NCBI GenBank assembly: GCA_905250885.1
Contig: CAJNOQ010000525.1
Span: forward strand, 1 to 47,971
Length of the DNA stretch: 47,971 nt
Reading direction: 5' to 3'
Source of the DNA: Didymodactylos carnosus
Taxonomy: Eukaryota > Rotifera > Eurotatoria > Philodinida > Philodinidae
Shown here in pieces: positions 43,741-47,971 of this stretch. Within the stretch, counting starts at the first letter, position 1. Each line of letters begins with the position of its first letter. The notes under the pieces are model-generated. The model was not told where the DNA came from and ran no database searches. It was given only the letters and a program-made list of their open reading frames with translations. Both the position numbers and the translations under genes were made by a program.

Positions 43741-45776
43741 AAAAAGAATGTTATAGTCCTAGAAGACATCTTATGTCTTATCTATTTACTCACTGACATC
43801 ACATAAATATACAGAATATGCGAATAAGAGAGAAGTTGCAGATGGGATAAAAATCATATTGACCCCATTGTTCTTCAATTTTTGGGACTATATATTTCGA
43901 GACTGAAGTTTTGTAGGGAATTTCACGGCCGTTCTTCTGCTATACTTTATGAATCACTTTTGTTGAGAAGAAAAGTTATATTTGATTAAACAGGAGGATT
44001 ACACCTCAAAATTCAGTGGTCCGACCACCTGTGCTCTCATCAGGTTTCCTATGGATTCGAAAGTGATCTAATAGACTCAAAACAGGATGACGATTATTCT
44101 GGCATATTATTTTGGATGTTTACATCACTTTTTTGGGTGTTAATGGATGTTAGTGGGTGTTCGTAACGGAAAAGCCCTAAAGAAGCCTGTTTGAGATAAA
44201 GTTTTTCGGCGTTTGTTTATTCACAAAGAACAGGTCTATCGATCGACTATCTCAGACTTTAATTTGGGGGTGTTAGGGTATTTTAGTAATACGCTAGAAA
44301 ACTTTGGATGTGTCGACTCTATCTCAATTTTCAAATCTAACTTTTTCCTAAAACGTTCTTTATCTACATTATACAAATCACGTGAACGAAAGTACTATGG
44401 AAACAGAAAAATTTTTGAAAAAACGGAATTAGAATAATTTTACGACATGGACACAAATACTTCTGATCTAGACTACATGTAACTACAGCTAGCATTAGTA
44501 GAATGACTGCAAGCGTCGATTGATAGAGGCTAACAGTTAGAAATCTAACCGCTATATGCATTTTCAAATCATTCCTCTGCAGTTTGAACAACAATGTGAT
44601 GTAAGACTAATAAAAATTGCAAACCCAGTGGAAAGTATTTTTTTTCGACGTTTTGTACCATCAGTTTATAAAACACGTATTATCGAAAATTGATGGATCA
44701 GTACTTGTACGAAGGTTCAGTTGACAATCTCATAAGACACGTCCTAATCGACTTCTAATAGTGTAATGCAATGTTCCAAGGATAAACAACTAAATTATAA
44801 TTTAAAATGGTCAGTGTTAGAAGGACATTCAGAGGTTATTAGTCGATGAAAAGCGGCGTAGAAACGTTGTTGTGCTGATCGTCGGTGTCAGCGCCATATG
44901 AGTTATATTTTCTAGTTTACAATCTACCGAATTGTATGGAATTTTCTAGAATTTTTTTTTCGAGTAAGACTTAAGAGTTTTGGAATGGATTCTTTCGAAA
45001 ACGGTCTAGGCTGTAAAGGCTCTCTTCGGTATTTTGAGAACGCGCAGCTTAGCGCAGGTCTGAATTAACATATTTTTATACCAAAATGTTCCTCGCGAGG
45101 TCGTGCATCTATGGTGAATGCGCAAAAGTGCGCTTATTTTCCTGGACTGAGATATTGGTTTTCCAAAATCCCTCGGTTTTTGAGTTAAACTGACCTTTTC
45201 GCACTCAAAAAACATTTTTTCCTACATGATATATTTATATATTCGGAATCACCGTGAAAAACTGCAAGAATGGTATATAATTCGTCTGAATTCTATAAAT
45301 TTCTTAGATTTGGGATTCACACGAAGAACTTTCCGCTGAAAATTCAAAATTCAAGAGAGAAACCGTGGAAGGTTCGAAAAAATTGCTTCTATAGGTTATC
45401 GACGATGCTCTATCCAATGGAATGGTTTTTCAGTTTAAAAACGTTTTTCAAAGGGTTTTCCACAAATCCGGTCTCAGGAAAAACCACTGGAAAACTATTC
45501 CATTGGAAAGAGAATCATCGAAAACCTATAGAAAGTGGTTCAGATAATTTCAGTCCACTTATAAAGTTAATGGCCGCCTGCTCTAGCATACATAAGATAT
45601 CCCGCCTGCTCTAGCGAAAAATGCCCACTGTGTTTTCATCTTGATGTGAATTGTCAATATGATTTTTATCCCATCTGCAACTTCTCTCTTATTCGCGTAT
45701 TCTGTATATTTATGTGATGTCAGTGAGTAAATAGATAAGACATAAGATGTCTTCTAGGACTAGAACAGTTCTTTTT
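43741..45776. mobile_element. 2-kb element with 124-bp terminal inverted repeats
   Basis: 43741-43864 and 45652-45776 are inverted copies at very high identity: AGTCCTAGAAGACATCTTAT, CTATTTACTCACTGACATCA, GAGAGAAGTTGCAGATGGGA. The interior holds GGATGTTAGTGGGTGTTCG-like short repeats near 44110-44165, a perfect palindrome GTGGTCCGACCAC near 44022, and the dispersed repeat at 45025-45205. No transposase was recognised. Confidence 0.8.
45025..45205. repeat. dispersed repeat (partner 505-690)
   Basis: Shares ordered blocks with 505-690: CTTAGCGCAGGTC, AATTAAC, AATGTTCCTC, GCATCTATGG, GGTTTTCCAAAATCC(C)TCGGTTTTT. Identity is low, so this is an old copy. Confidence 0.45.
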
Positions 45777-45895
45777 CTGTTCTTTTCTTCTTCGTTCTCC
45801 TTTCTTTTTCTATACGAAGAACATATACTTAATATTATATATACTTATTACATACGCATATTTTGATTTTATTCATTCAGTTTAAAAAAACAATA

Positions 45896-46290
45896 GAGAA
45901 CTAGCAAATAAGGAGATATCTTTTTTCACATAAGATATCCCACGTGCGGACATTTTTTCGACTTCCACTAGTCGATACACTATTAAAAATTTTTACGCCA
46001 AATAATGTTCGAATGTGTGAAAATAGATCAAAAACGTTATATAACGAACAAAAACTCATTAAACGTTTAATAAAGTGAAAATGTGCAGCAGTAGTACACT
46101 AAAGCATTATATACTGCATTATGTTACACATTTTCACTTTATTAAACGATTACTGAGTTTTTGTTCGTTATATAACGTTTTTGATCTATTTTCACACATT
46201 TCAACATTATTTGGCGTAAAAGTTTTTAACAGTGTAGAAAAGAAAGATATGCATGCGCGAAAAGAGATATCCCATTATTTGCTAGTTCTC
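45896..46290. mobile_element. 395-bp palindromic MITE with TA duplication
   Basis: Ends GAGAACTAGCAAATAA and TTATTTGCTAGTTCTC are perfect inverted copies flanked by TA on both sides (45894-45895 and 46291-46292). Arms continue through GATATC, TTACGCCAAATAATGTT and AGATCAAAAACGTTATATAA. Mariner-type MITE by its target site. No ORF. Confidence 0.92.
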
Positions 46291-46518
46291 TAATAAAATC
46301 TTTCTTTCTCATTCTTTATGTACAGAGTTATTGTTGCTTTTTTATTTCTACGCTACACTACTCGGTCCTCCAGCGAAAGTAAGGTAAATTTATGCAGTCT
46401 TTGTTTATTTTCTATATCAGTCGAAAGAAAAATGGTCATCTGATACATCGGAACTACACAGCAATTGCTGGAATTTTCGTACGTTTTCCTTCCTCTCGCA
46501 TTGATTCATTTCATCCAC

Positions 46519-47655
46519 CATCATTTTTTCTCTCGCACTATCGATAACAGTGACCCTTTTGTAAGCGAAATTTTCTTTTTTGCTTGTTTACTGTTTCCTG
46601 ACTATGTAACACCGTTAGTCAAAATACATTCAATTCAATTCAATATATAGGTGAACAGTCTCTGATAGTTTCAACACATGTAGAAGCTGGATGTCAGTGT
46701 TGCATGCAAATTACTAAATACAGCTTTTCGGAAAACTCTTAGCGCAAAAAGACTAGTTATTTTCTCTGGCAGAAAAGTGTCTGAACAAGAAACTTTCTGA
46801 TTATACTTACTGATATCTCCAGTTAATTCGATATTTTCTAGATCTAGCCGATTGCAATGTATCAGCCATTTCTGGATCTGAGATCCAGTGACATTACATG
46901 CAGTAAAAATATTATCGATATACGAGAAATACAGTCCTTTTTGGATGGCAACTATTGGTTTCTTTATTGACCTTTCGAAAAAGTACATGTATACATTTGC
47001 AAGGGTGAGAGCAAACGGAGAACCCATGGCTCGTTCGCAAGTCTGACTGTAACAAACTTTATTGTACAGAATTCCTAGACAAATCATTAGCCTCCAATCT
47101 ATTTTGTATCGAAGAAAATGTCACATCATGCGACGATTCGTATCCATTCTTCATTTTTCGAGAGTTTAAAGCCCGCTTTTCTAAATACTTTTTTCCATGA
47201 GCTTTCAATAGTTTCTTTCGATCTAATACCTTCCTCTCTTTCATCAATCACTTCTCATTCGTTTTTCTTGTCACATGACTCATCTGACAGTCACTCACAT
47301 TCCACCTCAGCCTTAACAATCGTTCGTTCAACAGCTTGTGCCTCACATTTCAACAGATCTTTACTGGTGTTGTGAATGATATCGAACAGCTATGGTCTAA
47401 GATTCGGATCGTCAGCACCGATATTTTGTTTTGGTGCATCACATTCAAAGCTGTATTTAGTAATTTGAATGTAGCACTGACATCCAGCTTCTAGATGTGC
47501 TGGAACTATCAGAGACTGTTCACCTATATATTGAATTGAATTGAATGTATTTTGACTAACGGTGTTACATAGTCAGGAAACAGTAAACAAGCAAAAAAAA
47601 AAGTTTTGCTTACAAAAGGGTCACTGTTACCGATAGTGCGAAAGAAAAAATGAAT
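46519..47655. repeat. inverted repeat flanking a reverse transcriptase relic
   Basis: Arms 46519-46725 and 47450-47655 are inverted: CAGTGACCCTTTTGTAAGC, CAGGAAACAGTAAACAAGCA, GACTAACGGTGTTACATAGT, TATTGAATTGAATTGAATGT. The inner end of the left arm carries the 3' coding end of the reverse transcriptase frame, so the right arm is a partial inverted copy of the element's 3' part. Confidence 0.88.
46671..47250 (-). pseudogene. Penelope-like reverse transcriptase fragment
   Basis: The minus-strand frame has the later reverse transcriptase motifs: CLGILYNKVCYSQTCERA, MGSPFALTLANVYMYFFERS (the GSP-L-PTLANIYM motif), and GLYFSYIDNIF, where the catalytic Y-x-D-D box reads YIDN, so the second Asp is lost. 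An IELTGDIS / VFRKAVFSNL tail follows out of its usual spacing. The order and spelling suit Penelope-like elements (including the rotifer Athena group). Upstream frame 47247-47059 (RKVLDRKKLLKAHGKK) may be the eroded preceding part. Fingers motifs, a full palm and any endonuclease are absent. Inactive. Confidence 0.75.
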
Positions 47656-47659
47656 CACA

Positions 47660-47971
47660 ATATAGTGAGAGAAAAAGAGAAAGAACAACAGTAGTCCTTA
47701 TGTGCCACAAGAATAGCAGAAATATATGACAAAATCTACTCAGTTAGTACGGTCGCTGTTGAGCTGACGAGGGAACCTCTCGAGGTGATTAAAAGCTTTT
47801 CGACTCAGACTATTTGCATCATGTAGGGAATAGTCAGCAGTGAAAAGCCCCAAGTTGGTTTGGGCCCGTGCGCCTTTTTGACGGAGATATGAGTTAATTA
47901 ATGAAAATGCCATTAATAATAATTAATTAATAGCTCAAGACCATGATCAATTTTTTATGATTTAGACAGTT
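47660..47971. other. no gene seen
   Basis: AT-rich end of the window. ACGGAGATATGAGTT near 47880 repeats a word of the palindrome at 38172-38888, too short to classify. An AATTAATTAATTAA-like stretch follows at 47895-47930. Confidence 0.35.

Noticed and set aside
43985..44050. Possible hammerhead ribozyme (CTGATGAG on minus strand)
   Set aside because: The required GAAAC after stem II is absent.
1..47971. CRISPR arrays, bacterial operons, Shine-Dalgarno sites, rRNA
   Set aside because: None seen; the window is eukaryotic.

Overview
This is an AT-rich nuclear window from an animal. Genes are split by GT-AG introns, several of only 33-60 nt. It holds a TRPM-type ion channel gene, tRNA-Lys genes with eukaryotic form, and many decayed transposons. 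Three things make a bdelloid rotifer the best guess: very small introns, a gag/ORF1-like retroelement protein of a kind I associate with bdelloid genomes, and gene pieces of fungal type (an RTA1-family protein and a fungal-type amidase) lying among transposons. That is inference from remembered families, not a search.

Layout. 1-11.4 kb: accessory DNA. It has a broken retroelement ORF1 (minus), several inverted-repeat elements (one carrying what looks like a host exon with its splice acceptor), and the C-terminal half of an amidase (minus). 11.4-23.8 kb: one gene on the minus strand, a 23-exon TRPM channel whose reading frame I could follow through every splice junction from ATG to stop (1,354 codons). 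Its introns hold a dead Tc1-type transposon with complete terminal repeats, a foldback element and several hairpins. 24-31.8 kb: a homopolymer/N assembly scar next to a strongly G-depleted tract, an RTA1-like membrane protein gene with a second broken copy 2 kb away, and two small split genes of unknown function. 33.3-36.2 kb: a tRNA-Lys(TTT) segment present three times, two of the copies facing each other in a 1.7 kb palindrome. Two different small transposons inserted later, and the sister copies keep the empty sites. 37-47.7 kb: dense inverted-repeat elements (at least seven), a 178-bp near-identical copy of the amidase 3' end, a possible F-box first exon, and a broken Penelope-like reverse transcriptase between inverted repeats.

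The only large gene that looks intact is the TRPM channel. The remainder reads as a transposon-rich accessory region with gene fragments, local duplications and palindromes. I did not find a coherent new multi-gene system. The most informative structures are the TRPM gene model, the tRNA-Lys palindrome with dated insertions, the duplicated RTA1 and amidase pieces, and a group of elements sharing TCTAAAAAA ends and an AAGGTTTCGTAC subterminal motif.
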